Part shown: positions 1 to 8,827 of the stretch, in pieces
How the letters are laid out: every line of letters begins with the position of its first letter
Position numbering within the stretch: the first letter of the stretch is position 1
From: Haloarcula pelagica
GTDB taxonomy: Archaea > Halobacteriota > Halobacteria > Halobacteriales > Haloarculaceae
Direction of reading: 5' to 3'
Assembly: GCF_030127105.1 (NCBI RefSeq)
Contig: NZ_CP126161.1
Coordinates: forward strand, 1,922,001-1,986,000
Length of the DNA stretch: 64,000 bases
The notes under the pieces: model-generated
What the model was told of the DNA's origin: nothing
Databases searched by the model: none
Seen by the model: the letters and a program-made list of their open reading frames with translations, nothing else
Program-made: the position numbers and the translations under genes

Positions 1-527
1 CGGACGACTTCGGGGTCTACGAAGTCCCGGAGTCGCTGGCGGTCCTCGTAGACGAACCGCTCCATGCCGACCTCGTAGGTGTGTTCGGCCTCGTCGAGAT
101 ACGCGTCAAGCGCCTCGTCGGCACCGGCCTCGTAGGAGCGAAACACCTGCCGGTTGTGGGCCATGTCCGGGCGCATGTCGACGCTGTCGGCGATCTCGCC
201 GTCGGCGCCGCCCTTCCAGGCCACCCGGTAGTGCGGGTCCAGGCGGACGAGGTCGTAGTAGTCGCTTGGCTCCCGGTCGAAGTGGCCGAAGAAGCGCTCG
301 AACACGTCGGGCATCAGGTACCACGACGGCCCGGTGTCGAAGGTGAACCCGTCGTCCTCGATGCGGTTCGCGTGGCCGCCGGGTCGGTCGTGCTGTTCGA
401 GCAGCGTTACGTCCGCGCCGGCGTCGGCCAGGTAACAGGCCGCCGCCAGGCCGCCAAAGCCCGCACCGACGACCGTCGCCGACCGGCCAGCGAGCGGGTC
501 TGCTGCCGCTGTCGCGTTGGGTCCCAT
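1..527 (-). CDS. Phytoene desaturase-like FAD oxidoreductase (3' end outside window)
   Basis: The first 175 residues are visible. After a short N-terminal tail comes a dinucleotide-binding motif VVGAGFGGLAAA (about residues 18-29), then LLEQHDRPGGHAN, typical of the CrtI/CrtD phytoene and carotenoid desaturase family, and FTFDTGPSWYLMPDVFERFF, which matches the family's conserved segment behind the FAD site. Such enzymes desaturate C40 carotenoid precursors at the membrane and use FAD. Start chosen at the ATG read from 527; nothing similar lies upstream. The gene runs off the left edge, so the C-terminal FAD/carotenoid signature cannot be checked, and CrtI versus CrtD cannot be told apart. 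Confidence 0.85.
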   Translation of the reverse strand, partial: MGPNATAAADPLAGRSATVVGAGFGGLAAACYLADAGADVTLLEQHDRPGGHANRIEDDGFTFDTGPSWYLMPDVFERFFGHFDREPSDYYDLVRLDPHYRVAWKGGADGEIADSVDMRPDMAHNRQVFRSYEAGADEALDAYLDEAEHTYEVGMERFVYEDRQRLRDFVDPEVV

Positions 528-681
528 CACCGTCGGCTAGGGACACGACCGGAGTATGTCACGACCCGTCGTTCTGTGGGTCGGGACATCCCCAGTTCTC
601 GCTGTTGCTCGCGTACACCCGCCAGTCGACACCGACGACGCGCCTGCCGCGACCGCGCCGCCTAAACCGCTCGGGGGGCGA

Positions 682-1926
682 ATGCCGACAGTGACCGCAC
701 GCACCGAGCGGTTGTTCTCGGGCTACGGCGGGCGGATGCTCGCGACGCTGAGCGTCGCCTGGGCCACCCTGCAGTTGGGGCGGTTCCTCCTGCCGCCGCT
801 GTTGCCGTCCATCATCGCCGACCTGTGCACGACGACGGTCGTCGCCGGTGTCGCGCTGGGCACGCTCCAGGCCGTCTACGCCGTGACCCAGTTTCCCAGC
901 GGCCGGCTCTCGGATCGGTTCACCCGACCGTCGCTCGTGGTCCCCGGACTGGTCGTGCTCACCGCCGGCTTCCTGGTCGTGTCGGGGACGACGACGGTGT
1001 GGCTGCTCGGCGCCGCCGCGGTGTTGCTCGGCCTCGGGAAGGGGCTGTTCGCCGTCCCCTCCCGTGCCCAACTGTCGGATCTGTTCGTCCAGCGCCGCGG
1101 CCAGGCGCTGGGGCTGTACGCCGCGGGCACCGATATCGGGGGGATACTGGCCTCGGTCGGCGGCGTCATCGTCACCGGCGGCGGCGCGACCATGGCGCTG
1201 ATCGGCCTCGAACCGGTACTCGGGATCGACTGGCGGACGCCGTTCGTCCCCGTCGCGGGGGTCCTCGCGCTGGTCTCGCTGGCCTACGTCGCCTGGAACC
1301 GCGATCCCTACCGGCTCGGTCGCACCGACGTGGAACTCGTCGCGACGGTCCGGCGGCTGGCGACGACCCGCCGCCAGCGGGAGGCGCTGGTCGCGTTCGC
1401 ACTGTTCTTCTTCGTCGTCGGCGCGTGGGTGAACTTTCTCCCGGCGTATCTCACCGACGGGAAAGGCTTTGCCGAACCCGTCGCCGCCGGCCTGTACGCC
1501 GTGGTGTTCGTCGTCGGCGTGGTGGTCAAGCCCACGGCGGGCACGCTGTCGGATCGGGTCCCTCGCCGGGCGGTCGGTGCCGGTGGTCTCCTCCTGGGTG
1601 TCGCCGCGCTGGCGGCCGTCGTCGCGGCCGAGTCGATAGTCGCCGTCGGCCTCGCAATCGCCGTCTACGCCGTCGGCTACAAGGCCGTGTTCCCGGTGGC
1701 CGACGCGACGCTGCTGGACGCCGCGCCCGACGACAACCTCGGCGCCGACCTGGGGGCCGCGCGGGCGCTGTTCCTGGGTGTCGGCGCGCTCGGCCCGGTG
1801 TACATGGGCTGGCTCGCCGCCGTCGCGAGCTACCGGCTGGCGTTCGTCGGGCTCGGGGGGTGTCTGATCGTGGCTGCGGGGCTCCTGCTTCGGGGGGTCG
1901 TCGGCTCGACCGATCACCTCTTGTAA
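682..1926 (+). CDS. MFS transporter
   Basis: A 414-residue hydrophobic protein with about 12 predicted membrane segments and the MFS loop 2-3 signature (GRLSDRFTRPS, near residue 75), repeated in the second half as GTLSDRVPRRA. This is the architecture of major facilitator superfamily secondary transporters. The substrate cannot be read from sequence. The open frame continues upstream to 556, but that extension is not membrane-like and overlaps the promoter zone of the divergent desaturase, so the ATG at 682 (MPTVTARTERL) is preferred. A GNAT gene follows 33 bases downstream on the same strand. Confidence 0.85.
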   Translation: MPTVTARTERLFSGYGGRMLATLSVAWATLQLGRFLLPPLLPSIIADLCTTTVVAGVALGTLQAVYAVTQFPSGRLSDRFTRPSLVVPGLVVLTAGFLVVSGTTTVWLLGAAAVLLGLGKGLFAVPSRAQLSDLFVQRRGQALGLYAAGTDIGGILASVGGVIVTGGGATMALIGLEPVLGIDWRTPFVPVAGVLALVSLAYVAWNRDPYRLGRTDVELVATVRRLATTRRQREALVAFALFFFVVGAWVNFLPAYLTDGKGFAEPVAAGLYAVVFVVGVVVKPTAGTLSDRVPRRAVGAGGLLLGVAALAAVVAAESIVAVGLAIAVYAVGYKAVFPVADATLLDAAPDDNLGADLGAARALFLGVGALGPVYMGWLAAVASYRLAFVGLGGCLIVAAGLLLRGVVGSTDHLL

Positions 1927-1959
1927 CACAGCCGACTCCCCTCGATCAGAGGGACAGTC

Positions 1960-2472
1960 ATGGAGATCCGACCGTTCACCGAGAGTGATGCCGACGCCGT
2001 CTTCGAGATACACCGCCGTGCCTTCGACGGGCGCCTCGACGAGGCACGCATCGTACAGCGGCTCCACGACGCCGACACGGCTGTGGTCTCGCTCGTAGCA
2101 GTCGCAGACGGCCACGTCGTGGGCCACGTCCTGTTCTCTCCGGTGGCGGTCGACGATCACGGAGCGAGCGTCGAACTGGTCGGGCTCGCACCAGTCGGCG
2201 TGCTCCCGGAACACCAGAACGAGGGCGTCGGCTCGTCGCTGATCCGACGGGGGATCGCGACCTGTCGCGAGGCCGGTGTCGACGCCGTGGTCGTACTGGG
2301 CGACCCCGAGTACTATTCGCGCTTTGGCTTCGAACCGGCGAGCGAGTACGGGCTCGAAAACGAGTACGGTGTGGACGAGGAGTTCATGGTCGATCCGTTG
2401 CACGACGGCGCGTTAGACGCCGTGTCCGGAACCGTCAGGTACCGACCGGAATTTCGACAGGGAGAGACGTAG
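1960..2472 (+). CDS. GNAT family N-acetyltransferase (YhbS-like)
   Basis: A 170-residue single-domain protein. The acetyl-CoA pyrophosphate-binding region is LAPVGVLPEHQNEGVGSSL (about residues 77-95), with the Q-x-x-G-x-G motif as QNEGVGS. The later segment VVVLGDPEYYSRFGFEPAS is characteristic of the YhbS branch (COG3153) of GNAT enzymes. Members acetylate amino groups of small molecules or proteins; the substrate here is unknown. The ATG at 1960 gives the usual family N-terminus (MEIRPFTESDADAVFEIHRR). Confidence 0.85.
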   Translation: MEIRPFTESDADAVFEIHRRAFDGRLDEARIVQRLHDADTAVVSLVAVADGHVVGHVLFSPVAVDDHGASVELVGLAPVGVLPEHQNEGVGSSLIRRGIATCREAGVDAVVVLGDPEYYSRFGFEPASEYGLENEYGVDEEFMVDPLHDGALDAVSGTVRYRPEFRQGET

Positions 2473-2509
2473 GCTCTCTCAGTGCTCGACGGGCCGCCTG
2501 ATCGGTCGT

Positions 2510-2684
2510 GGCGTCTGCGATGCTGGAAGCCGATGCCGCTCGCACGGCGGCGAACTCAGTTCGTCTTCGCCTCTCGGACGCCAAACCGATGCCGGCCGTA
2601 CGGAGACGGCCTTAGTCCGTTTTGGCGTCTGCGATGCTGGAAGCCGACGCCGCTCGCACGGCGGCGAGCTCAGTTCGTCTTCGC
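2510..2684. repeat. Two direct copies of a 61-bp sequence at the 3' end of the next gene
   Basis: Copy A is 2510-2570 and copy B is 2624-2684; by eye they differ at 2 of 61 positions. Copy B covers the last codons and stop of the minus-strand gene ending at 2670, so copy A is a downstream echo of that gene's tail. Each copy contains a short inverted repeat around the CGCACGGCGGCG stretch. The copies sit between two convergent genes. Confidence 0.8.
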
Positions 2685-3380
2685 ATCGGTCTCCTCCCCC
2701 GGTTCGACCGCGTCCACGCCTTCGGCGGCCTCGACGGCCTCGGTCACCTTCTCGGTGTCGACGTGCCACCGCTCGACCGACTGGTCGTAGTCGGCCAGCC
2801 GGTTCGAGACCCGCAGCTTCAGGTCGTCGTCGTTGACGTTGACCTCGAAGACGTACTCGGGGTTGTCCTCGCCGTTGATCCGCCGGAGGTTCGCGCTGAC
2901 GAGTTCGTTGTCGAAGTAGTAGGGCGCGATCTGTGTCATCACGTTCCGGTAGACGGCGTCCTCGACCTTCCGCAGGGCCTTCCGGCCGGCCGAGTCGGCC
3001 GCGCGGGCGACGTAGTCGACGGACTCGCCCCACTTGTCGATGGCCTCGTCCGGTTCGTCCAGATTTTCGTAGGACTCGCTCAGTTTCTCGCCGGCGGTCT
3101 GGAGGTCCTCGTCGGGGTCCTTGCCGGCCTGTTCGCCCCGCCCTTCGTCGACGCTTGCCTGCTCCGCCGTCTTCTCGTTTACGTCCTCGTCGAGCCGCTC
3201 GTGGCTCTTGGGCCGCCAGTCGTCGAACTCGTCGAGGGCGTCCTCGTCGACCGGTTCGGCGACATCCTCGTCGCCGGCGAGGTCTTTCAGCGCCCGGGTG
3301 ATCCGCTCGCCGTGTTCGACGACGGCGACCCAGCCGCCTCGCATCTTGAAGCCTGAAACGCTCTCTTCCATGTCAGCCAT
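2670..3380 (-). CDS. Conserved haloarchaeal acidic protein, unknown function (DUF5828-like)
   Basis: A 236-residue soluble, very acidic protein with no membrane segment. It begins MADMEESVSGFKMRGGWVAV, has a charged low-complexity middle (about residues 40-95) and a more structured C-terminal half with YFDNELVSANLRRINGEDNP and PEYVFEVNVNDDDLKLRV. I believe it resembles haloarchaeal proteins of the DUF5828 type, from memory only. ATGs at 3380 and 3371 are both possible. Its 3' end is duplicated just downstream. Confidence 0.7.
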   Translation of the reverse strand: MADMEESVSGFKMRGGWVAVVEHGERITRALKDLAGDEDVAEPVDEDALDEFDDWRPKSHERLDEDVNEKTAEQASVDEGRGEQAGKDPDEDLQTAGEKLSESYENLDEPDEAIDKWGESVDYVARAADSAGRKALRKVEDAVYRNVMTQIAPYYFDNELVSANLRRINGEDNPEYVFEVNVNDDDLKLRVSNRLADYDQSVERWHVDTEKVTEAVEAAEGVDAVEPGEETDAKTN

Positions 3381-3523
3381 TGTAAAATCGGATACCGATG
3401 GGTCGGACAGTCTCCGCTGTGGTCTCCATCGTGTTCTGTTTCAGTATTCGCTCTGACTGGTTAAGCGTTTCCGCCGACCCGTCGACCGGCGGCTTATGCC
3501 CGTCGGGAGCGTAACGGCCGACG

Positions 3524-4246
3524 ATGCCATCCGCACTGTTTGTCGTCAGCGAACACGGCTACTGGGGCGAGGAGTGTATCGAGCCGCTGACCACGCTCAC
3601 CGAGGCCGGCGTGGAGATCACCGTCGCGACGCCGACCGGCGAGCCGCCGGTCCTGGACGAACGCTCCGTCGACCCCGAGGAGGTGGGCGAGGAGACGGCC
3701 GCACACGTCCGCTCGGTCCACGAGGAAGACGAGCGGCTCAACGACCCGACACCGATCGCTCGGGTCGAGGCGGCCGACTACGACGCCGTGGTCTTCCCCG
3801 GCGGCCACGGGACCGAGTGGGACGTGACACAGGACAGCGACGCCCGCCGGCTGCTCCGGGACGCCGTCGAGGGCGACGAAGGGAAGGCACTGGTCGTCTG
3901 TCACGCCGTCGGTATCCTCGCCTTTACGCGGGACAGCGAGAGCGGCCAAGCGCCGCGAGCAGACAGCGACGGCGGTATGCTCGTCGCCGGCCGCTCTGTC
4001 ACCGGCTTCCCGAACGCCTGGGAGGAGGGCATCGTCGACGAGGACGACCTGATGCCCGACGGCCGGAAACTCCCCTACTGGGTCGAAGACGAGGTCAAAG
4101 CCGCCGGCGCCGACTGGGACGCCGAACTCGACGCCGACACGAGCGTCACCGTCGACGGCGACCTGATCACCGCACGCGGGCCGCCCTCGTCGGCGCGGGC
4201 CGCCCGGACGCTGCTCGACGAACTCGGCGTGGAAACCTCGTCCTAA
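3524..4246 (+). CDS. DJ-1/PfpI family (type 1 glutamine amidotransferase-like) protein
   Basis: A 240-residue protein of the DJ-1/PfpI superfamily. Visible landmarks are the opening strand ALFVVSEHGYWGEECIEPL, the VVFPGGHGTEWD motif (about residues 86-97) and the nucleophile-elbow region ALVVCHAVGIL, whose Cys (about residue 126) takes the place of the family's reactive cysteine. Related proteins are deglycase/glyoxalase III enzymes, chaperones or amidases; the exact activity is not predictable. The late segment GRSVTGFPNAWEE resembles Hsp31-like members. Start at ATG 3524. Confidence 0.85.
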   Translation: MPSALFVVSEHGYWGEECIEPLTTLTEAGVEITVATPTGEPPVLDERSVDPEEVGEETAAHVRSVHEEDERLNDPTPIARVEAADYDAVVFPGGHGTEWDVTQDSDARRLLRDAVEGDEGKALVVCHAVGILAFTRDSESGQAPRADSDGGMLVAGRSVTGFPNAWEEGIVDEDDLMPDGRKLPYWVEDEVKAAGADWDAELDADTSVTVDGDLITARGPPSSARAARTLLDELGVETSS

Positions 4247-4382
4247 CGACGACTGCTGTCCCTCCGGTACCGGACACCCCGACCCGTCAGTCGGTAGTAT
4301 CGCCTTTGTGACTGGATTCCTCTTCTTACGGCGCGTAACCAGCGCATAGCTTAGTGGGAGAATCGGAAACAGTATCGACCGT

Positions 4383-5486
4383 ATGTCAAAAGACCACACA
4401 CGACGGCGGTTCCTCCGGACGGCGGGCGCGGTTGGCGTGTTCGCACTCGCTGGCTGTGGTGGCGACGGCGCCGACGGCGATGGCGGTACCGGCGGCGACG
4501 GCGCGACAGAGGGTGACGGCGCGACAGAGGGCGACGGCGGTGACGGAAACGGCGACGGCGAGACAGAGGGCGACGGCGGTGACGGAAACGGTGACGGCGA
4601 GACAGAGGGTGACGGCGGTGACGGCGACACGGAGACGCGACTCTCGTGGCACGCCGGCGGGACTGGCGGGACGTACTTCCCGCTCTCGAACGAGTTCAAG
4701 ACGGTCGTCGAGGCCAACACCGACTTCACGCTGAACGTCCAATCGACCGGAGCCAGCGTCGAGAACGTCGGCAACCTCGCCAGCGGGGACGCCGACTTCG
4801 CGCTCATCCAGAACGACATCGCGTTCTTCGCGAAGAACGGCACCGGGATCGAGGCGTTCCAGGACAACCCAGTCGAGAACCTGGTCGGTGTCGCGACGCT
4901 GTATCCCGAGACGATCACGGTCGTGACACTCGCCGACACCGAGATCACCAGCCTCTCGGACCTCTCCGGTGCGACGATCAACACCGGCGACCTCGGCTCG
5001 GGGACGCAGGTCAACGCCCTCCAGATCCTCGAAGCGGTCGGGATCTCCGATTTCACGGAGCAGAACGCCTCCTTCTCACAGGCGGCCGATCAGCTCCGGA
5101 ACGGCGACATCGACGCGGCCTTCGTCGTCGGCGGCTGGCCGGTCGGCGCGATCGAGGACCTCGCGACGACGAACGACATCGTCATCGTCCCCATCGAGGG
5201 CGACAACCGCGAGGCGGTCAAGGACGCGGCCTCGTGGTTCGCCGACGACACCATCCCCGCGGGCACCTACACCGGCGTCGACGAGGCTATCGAGACTGTC
5301 GCCGTCCAGGCGATGATCGCGACCCGGTCGGAACTGGCCGACAGCACCGTCGAGACGGTCACTGCGGCCATCTTCGACAACGTCGACCAGCTGACGATCA
5401 AGACCGACTTCATCAGCAGGGAGTCGGCCCAGGACGGGATGTCGATCGAGCTCCACCCTGGTGCAGCGGCGTACTTCGACATGTGA
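4383..5486 (+). CDS. TAXI-family TRAP transporter solute-binding lipoprotein
   Basis: A 367-residue exported protein. The N-terminus has a twin-arginine signal (TRRRFLRTAG) ending in a lipobox LAGC (Cys about residue 25), so it is probably Tat-exported and lipid-anchored. A linker of about 55 residues is almost entirely Gly, Asp, Glu and Thr in a repeating pattern. The mature domain starts near TRLSWHAGGTGGTYFPLSN, the hallmark of the TAXI class of TRAP binding proteins, followed by STGASVENVGNLASGDADF. It is the first gene of an operon with a DUF1850 gene and a fused TRAP permease. The ligand is unknown; TAXI systems often import organic acids or amino acids. Confidence 0.93.
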   Translation: MSKDHTRRRFLRTAGAVGVFALAGCGGDGADGDGGTGGDGATEGDGATEGDGGDGNGDGETEGDGGDGNGDGETEGDGGDGDTETRLSWHAGGTGGTYFPLSNEFKTVVEANTDFTLNVQSTGASVENVGNLASGDADFALIQNDIAFFAKNGTGIEAFQDNPVENLVGVATLYPETITVVTLADTEITSLSDLSGATINTGDLGSGTQVNALQILEAVGISDFTEQNASFSQAADQLRNGDIDAAFVVGGWPVGAIEDLATTNDIVIVPIEGDNREAVKDAASWFADDTIPAGTYTGVDEAIETVAVQAMIATRSELADSTVETVTAAIFDNVDQLTIKTDFISRESAQDGMSIELHPGAAAYFDM

Positions 5487-5543
5487 GCCCCGCTATCGAT
5501 TCGTTCGGGACCTGGACCCGGCTGCCGCAACGATAACCCCACC

Positions 5544-6047
5544 ATGCGCCGAGGAATCGTCGCCGCGCTCGTCGTGTTGATCGTCGCGGGGAGCGCCGCC
5601 GCGGTCCCCGGCGGCCCCGCGCTCGTCGTCGAAGACGCCGAGACCGGCCAGCGGTACCTCACGGTGCCGGTCGCGAACGGGACCACCGTCGCGCTGGAGT
5701 ACACACACAGCGTCGAGCGGACTCGGGTCTACGACGAGTACACCGTCCGCGGGGACCGGCTGGTGATGACCCGCATGGAGTTCGAGTCCTACGGCTGGGG
5801 CCTCCCCAGTCGTGCGAACGTCACCCGCGAGAACGGCACGCTCGTCTACGACCCGCCGGGGAGCTACGAGCGAGTGACCGTCGCGCCCGGTTCGATCGCC
5901 GGCCACCGACTCCACGTCGGGACGAGGACGGTCGATCTGGTCGCACTCACCGACGAGCGGTCCGTCCACGTCCACGTGATCCGGCGGTCCGCGTTCGCCG
6001 CCGCCACGGACACACTCACAACGTATGACAGCACACGACTCGTCTGA
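5544..6047 (+). CDS. DUF1850 domain protein of the TAXI/TRAP operon
   Basis: A 167-residue protein with an N-terminal signal-like hydrophobic segment (GIVAALVVLIVAGSAAAVPG) and then VVEDAETGQRYLTVPVANGT and LEYTHSVERTRVYDEYTV. The Y-T-H-S-V-E-R-T-x-V-x-(D/E) block is the recognisable core of DUF1850. This family is known mainly by its constant position between TAXI binding proteins and fused TRAP permeases, as seen here: it starts 57 bases after the binding protein and its 3' end overlaps the permease start by 23 bases, implying translational coupling. The molecular role is unknown. Confidence 0.88.
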   Translation: MRRGIVAALVVLIVAGSAAAVPGGPALVVEDAETGQRYLTVPVANGTTVALEYTHSVERTRVYDEYTVRGDRLVMTRMEFESYGWGLPSRANVTRENGTLVYDPPGSYERVTVAPGSIAGHRLHVGTRTVDLVALTDERSVHVHVIRRSAFAAATDTLTTYDSTRLV

Positions 6048-8724
6048 GGAGCTCAGCGAAGAGGATGTCGACGAAGTCCTCCAGGAGATCGAACGCAAGC
6101 GCTCGCTCCGGGGGGCGGCCGCGGTCGCCGTCGCGGTCATCGGCATCGCCTTCTCGGTCTTCCAGATGTGGCTGGCCGCGAAGGGGTTCGTCCTCTCGAT
6201 CGACGTTCCGGTCCTCGGGACGATCCAGTTCGCCTCGTTACAGTTGCTCCAGATCAACGCGATCCACGTCACCTTCGGGCTGGTGCTTGCCTTCCTGCTG
6301 TATCCGTCGAGCACCGGTGACGGACCGCTCGCGACCCGTTCTATCCGGTTCGCGGCGTGGCTGGACGACCGACTCGGTCCCGAGCACCCCGTCACGCGGG
6401 CGACCCGTGGGGTCGGCGCGGCGCTGGCGTGGCTGTTCGTCGACCCCGACTTCGACCGGGTGACGCCGTTCGATGTCGTCCTGATGTTCGTCTCCGTGCT
6501 CGCGGCGGCGTACTTCATCACGGACTTCGACGAGATCCAGCGGATGCGCGCACTGGGCCTGGAGAGCGGCCGGCCGATTCAGGAGGTGTTTACGTTCCTC
6601 GACCCGATCGCGGGCCTGCTGGGACCGCTCGCGGAGCTCTCGTACGCGATGGTGCTGGGGGCGATCGGCGTCTTGCTCGTCCTGGAGGCGACCCGGCGTG
6701 CGATCAGTCTCTACCTCATGGTCATCGTCGCCGCGTTCGTCGTCTACGCCCGCTTTGGCTTCCTGATCCCGCAGGGGGCGGCCTACGTCGGCGTCCTCTC
6801 GATCCCGCCGCTTGGCTGGGACTCGATCATCCAGAACCTCTGGTACAACACGGAAAACGGTGTCTTCGGCATCCCGGTGACCGTCTCCGTGCAGTTCATC
6901 TACATCTTCATCCTCTTTGGCGCCTTCCTGGAGATGTCCGGGGCCGGCCAGTGGTTCATCGATCTGGCCTACGCCGCGACGGGGACCCGCCGGGGTGGCC
7001 CCGCGAAGGCGAGCATCCTCGCCAGCGGTTTCATGGGGACCATCTCCGGCTCGTCGATCGCGAACACGGTGACGACGGGGGCGTTCACCATCCCGCTGAT
7101 GAAACGGTCGGGCTACCGCCCGGAGTTCGCCGGGGGGGTCGAGGCCTCCGCCTCCTCCGGCGGGCAGATCCTCCCGCCGGTGATGGGGGCCGCCGCCTTC
7201 CTCATCGTCCAGTACACGGCGACGCCGTTCCGCGAGGTCATCGTCGCGGCGACGATCCCGGCGATCGTCTTCTTCTTCGGCGTCTGGGTGATGGTCCACT
7301 TCGAGGCGGTCAAACAGAACATCGGCGGCCTGGACCCCTCTGAACTGGTCGACATCCGGAGCCACGTCCGCTCGGGCTGGTTCTATCTGGTCCCGATCGG
7401 CCTCCTCCTGTACTACCTCATCATCGAACGGCTCTCGGTGGCCCGCTCGGCGTGGTTCACGCTCATCGCGATCGGGGCGTTGATCACGCTCGTGGCCGCC
7501 TACAGCGACGAGACCCGGGCGCGACTGGGGGGGATCTTCGCCGTCCTGTTCGTCGGGACCTTCCTCGCGCAACTGCTCGCCGGCGCGGGGATCGTCGGCG
7601 CGATCACGGGCCAGGGGACCGGTGCCCAGTCGGCCCAGGCGGCCTTCGCGGCGACGGTCGGCGGCCTCGGGACGCTGTCGATCCTCGCCGGCGTCCTGAC
7701 GCTCGCGACCCGCCCGCGCACCCAGTCGCCGATCCTCTCGTTCGACGACGCGGTCGACGAGGCCGCCGTCTCGACGGCGGACATGCTGGGCCGCTCGGAA
7801 CTCGCGAGCAACGGGCTCTATCGGCTGACCGTCTTCCTCGGGAAGTCGATGGAGAGCGGCGCCCGGACGGCCGTCCCGGTCGTCATCGCCGTCGCGGCCG
7901 CGGGGATCATCCCCGGCGTCATCAGCGTCTCGGGACTCGGCCCGAACCTCGTCGCGCTCATCCGTGCGGTCGCCGGCGGGTCGCTGGTCCTCCTGTTGCT
8001 GGTGACCGCCGTCGCCTCGGTCATCCTCGGGATGGGGATGCCGACGACGGTCACCTACATCATCCTCGTCTCGCTGCTGGCGCCGGCGCTGACCAGTTTC
8101 GGCGTGCCGCTGCTCGCGGCGCACCTCTTTATCCTCTACTTCGGGGTGATCGCCGACATCACGCCGCCGGTCGCAGTGGCCGCTTACGCCGCCTCGGGGG
8201 TCGCCAAGTCCGACGCCTTCCAGACCGGGATCGACGCGTTCTCGCTGTCGCTGAACAAGGCCATCGTCCCCTTCGCGTTCATCCTCTCGCCGGGGATCGT
8301 CCTCCTGCGCCGGCGGGAAAACGCCGACGAACTCCCGATCCGCGAGCAGTACCGGGTCGTCCAGTTGTCGGACTTCGCCGATCCCGGGTTCGCGGTCTTC
8401 GACGTGTTGATCCCGGTCCTGGGCGTGTTCGTCGGCGTCGTCGCGCTGGCCGCGACCGTGATCGGATTCGTCTACGGTCCGGTCTCCCGGCTCGAACGGA
8501 CTGCCTTCGCGGTCAGTTCGCTGCTGTTGATGGCGCCGGGGCTGGCCGTCTCCGGCCTGTTCGACATCACCGGCCTGCTGGGACTGGGTGGCGGCGAAGT
8601 CACGCTCGTGATGGACCTCGGCCTCCGCGCGGTCGGCGGCGTCCTCTTTGCCCTGCTGTTGCTCAAGAACCGCCAGCGCGGCCAGATCCCGGCCGAGCAG
8701 TCCGCCGGCGCCGAACCCACCTGA
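6025..8724 (+). CDS. TRAP transporter permease, fused 4TM/12TM (DctQM-type)
   Basis: An 899-residue integral membrane protein. A roughly 50-residue acidic cytosolic N-terminus is followed by small-subunit (DctQ-like) membrane segments, then the large DctM-like domain with the conserved segment ASGFMGTISGSSIANTVTTG (about residues 336-355) and further on MGMPTTVTYIILVSLLAPAL and GVIADITPPVAVAAYAASGV. These are hallmark motifs of TAXI-type fused TRAP permeases, which use an ion gradient to import the ligand delivered by the binding protein. At about residues 495-590 there is an extra Gly/Ala-rich stretch, and the C-terminal 130 residues add further membrane segments. Confidence 0.95.
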   Translation: MTAHDSSEELSEEDVDEVLQEIERKRSLRGAAAVAVAVIGIAFSVFQMWLAAKGFVLSIDVPVLGTIQFASLQLLQINAIHVTFGLVLAFLLYPSSTGDGPLATRSIRFAAWLDDRLGPEHPVTRATRGVGAALAWLFVDPDFDRVTPFDVVLMFVSVLAAAYFITDFDEIQRMRALGLESGRPIQEVFTFLDPIAGLLGPLAELSYAMVLGAIGVLLVLEATRRAISLYLMVIVAAFVVYARFGFLIPQGAAYVGVLSIPPLGWDSIIQNLWYNTENGVFGIPVTVSVQFIYIFILFGAFLEMSGAGQWFIDLAYAATGTRRGGPAKASILASGFMGTISGSSIANTVTTGAFTIPLMKRSGYRPEFAGGVEASASSGGQILPPVMGAAAFLIVQYTATPFREVIVAATIPAIVFFFGVWVMVHFEAVKQNIGGLDPSELVDIRSHVRSGWFYLVPIGLLLYYLIIERLSVARSAWFTLIAIGALITLVAAYSDETRARLGGIFAVLFVGTFLAQLLAGAGIVGAITGQGTGAQSAQAAFAATVGGLGTLSILAGVLTLATRPRTQSPILSFDDAVDEAAVSTADMLGRSELASNGLYRLTVFLGKSMESGARTAVPVVIAVAAAGIIPGVISVSGLGPNLVALIRAVAGGSLVLLLLVTAVASVILGMGMPTTVTYIILVSLLAPALTSFGVPLLAAHLFILYFGVIADITPPVAVAAYAASGVAKSDAFQTGIDAFSLSLNKAIVPFAFILSPGIVLLRRRENADELPIREQYRVVQLSDFADPGFAVFDVLIPVLGVFVGVVALAATVIGFVYGPVSRLERTAFAVSSLLLMAPGLAVSGLFDITGLLGLGGGEVTLVMDLGLRAVGGVLFALLLLKNRQRGQIPAEQSAGAEPT

Positions 8725-8827
8725 ACGGCCCGGGTGTGACACTCCGGTCGTGGGGGCCGACGACCCTGTCGCAGACAGGACGTGTGTCGGTCACATTTAA
8801 CAATACTGCGCTGTCACGTTCCACCGG

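Noticed and set aside
559-2403. A 614-residue minus-strand frame opposite the MFS and GNAT genes
   Set aside because: Low-complexity Arg/Gly/Asp-rich translation antisense to two recognised genes; typical shadow in GC-rich DNA.
4480-4640. Repeating GGCGACGG-type units that could be mistaken for a repeat array or CRISPR
   Set aside because: They are codons of the Gly/Asp/Glu/Thr linker in the TAXI lipoprotein; no spacers. No CRISPR array or cas gene was seen anywhere in the window.
6238-8742. An 834-residue minus-strand frame opposite the TRAP permease
   Set aside because: Translation is dominated by Arg, Asp, Glu and Gly without domains; shadow of the permease gene.
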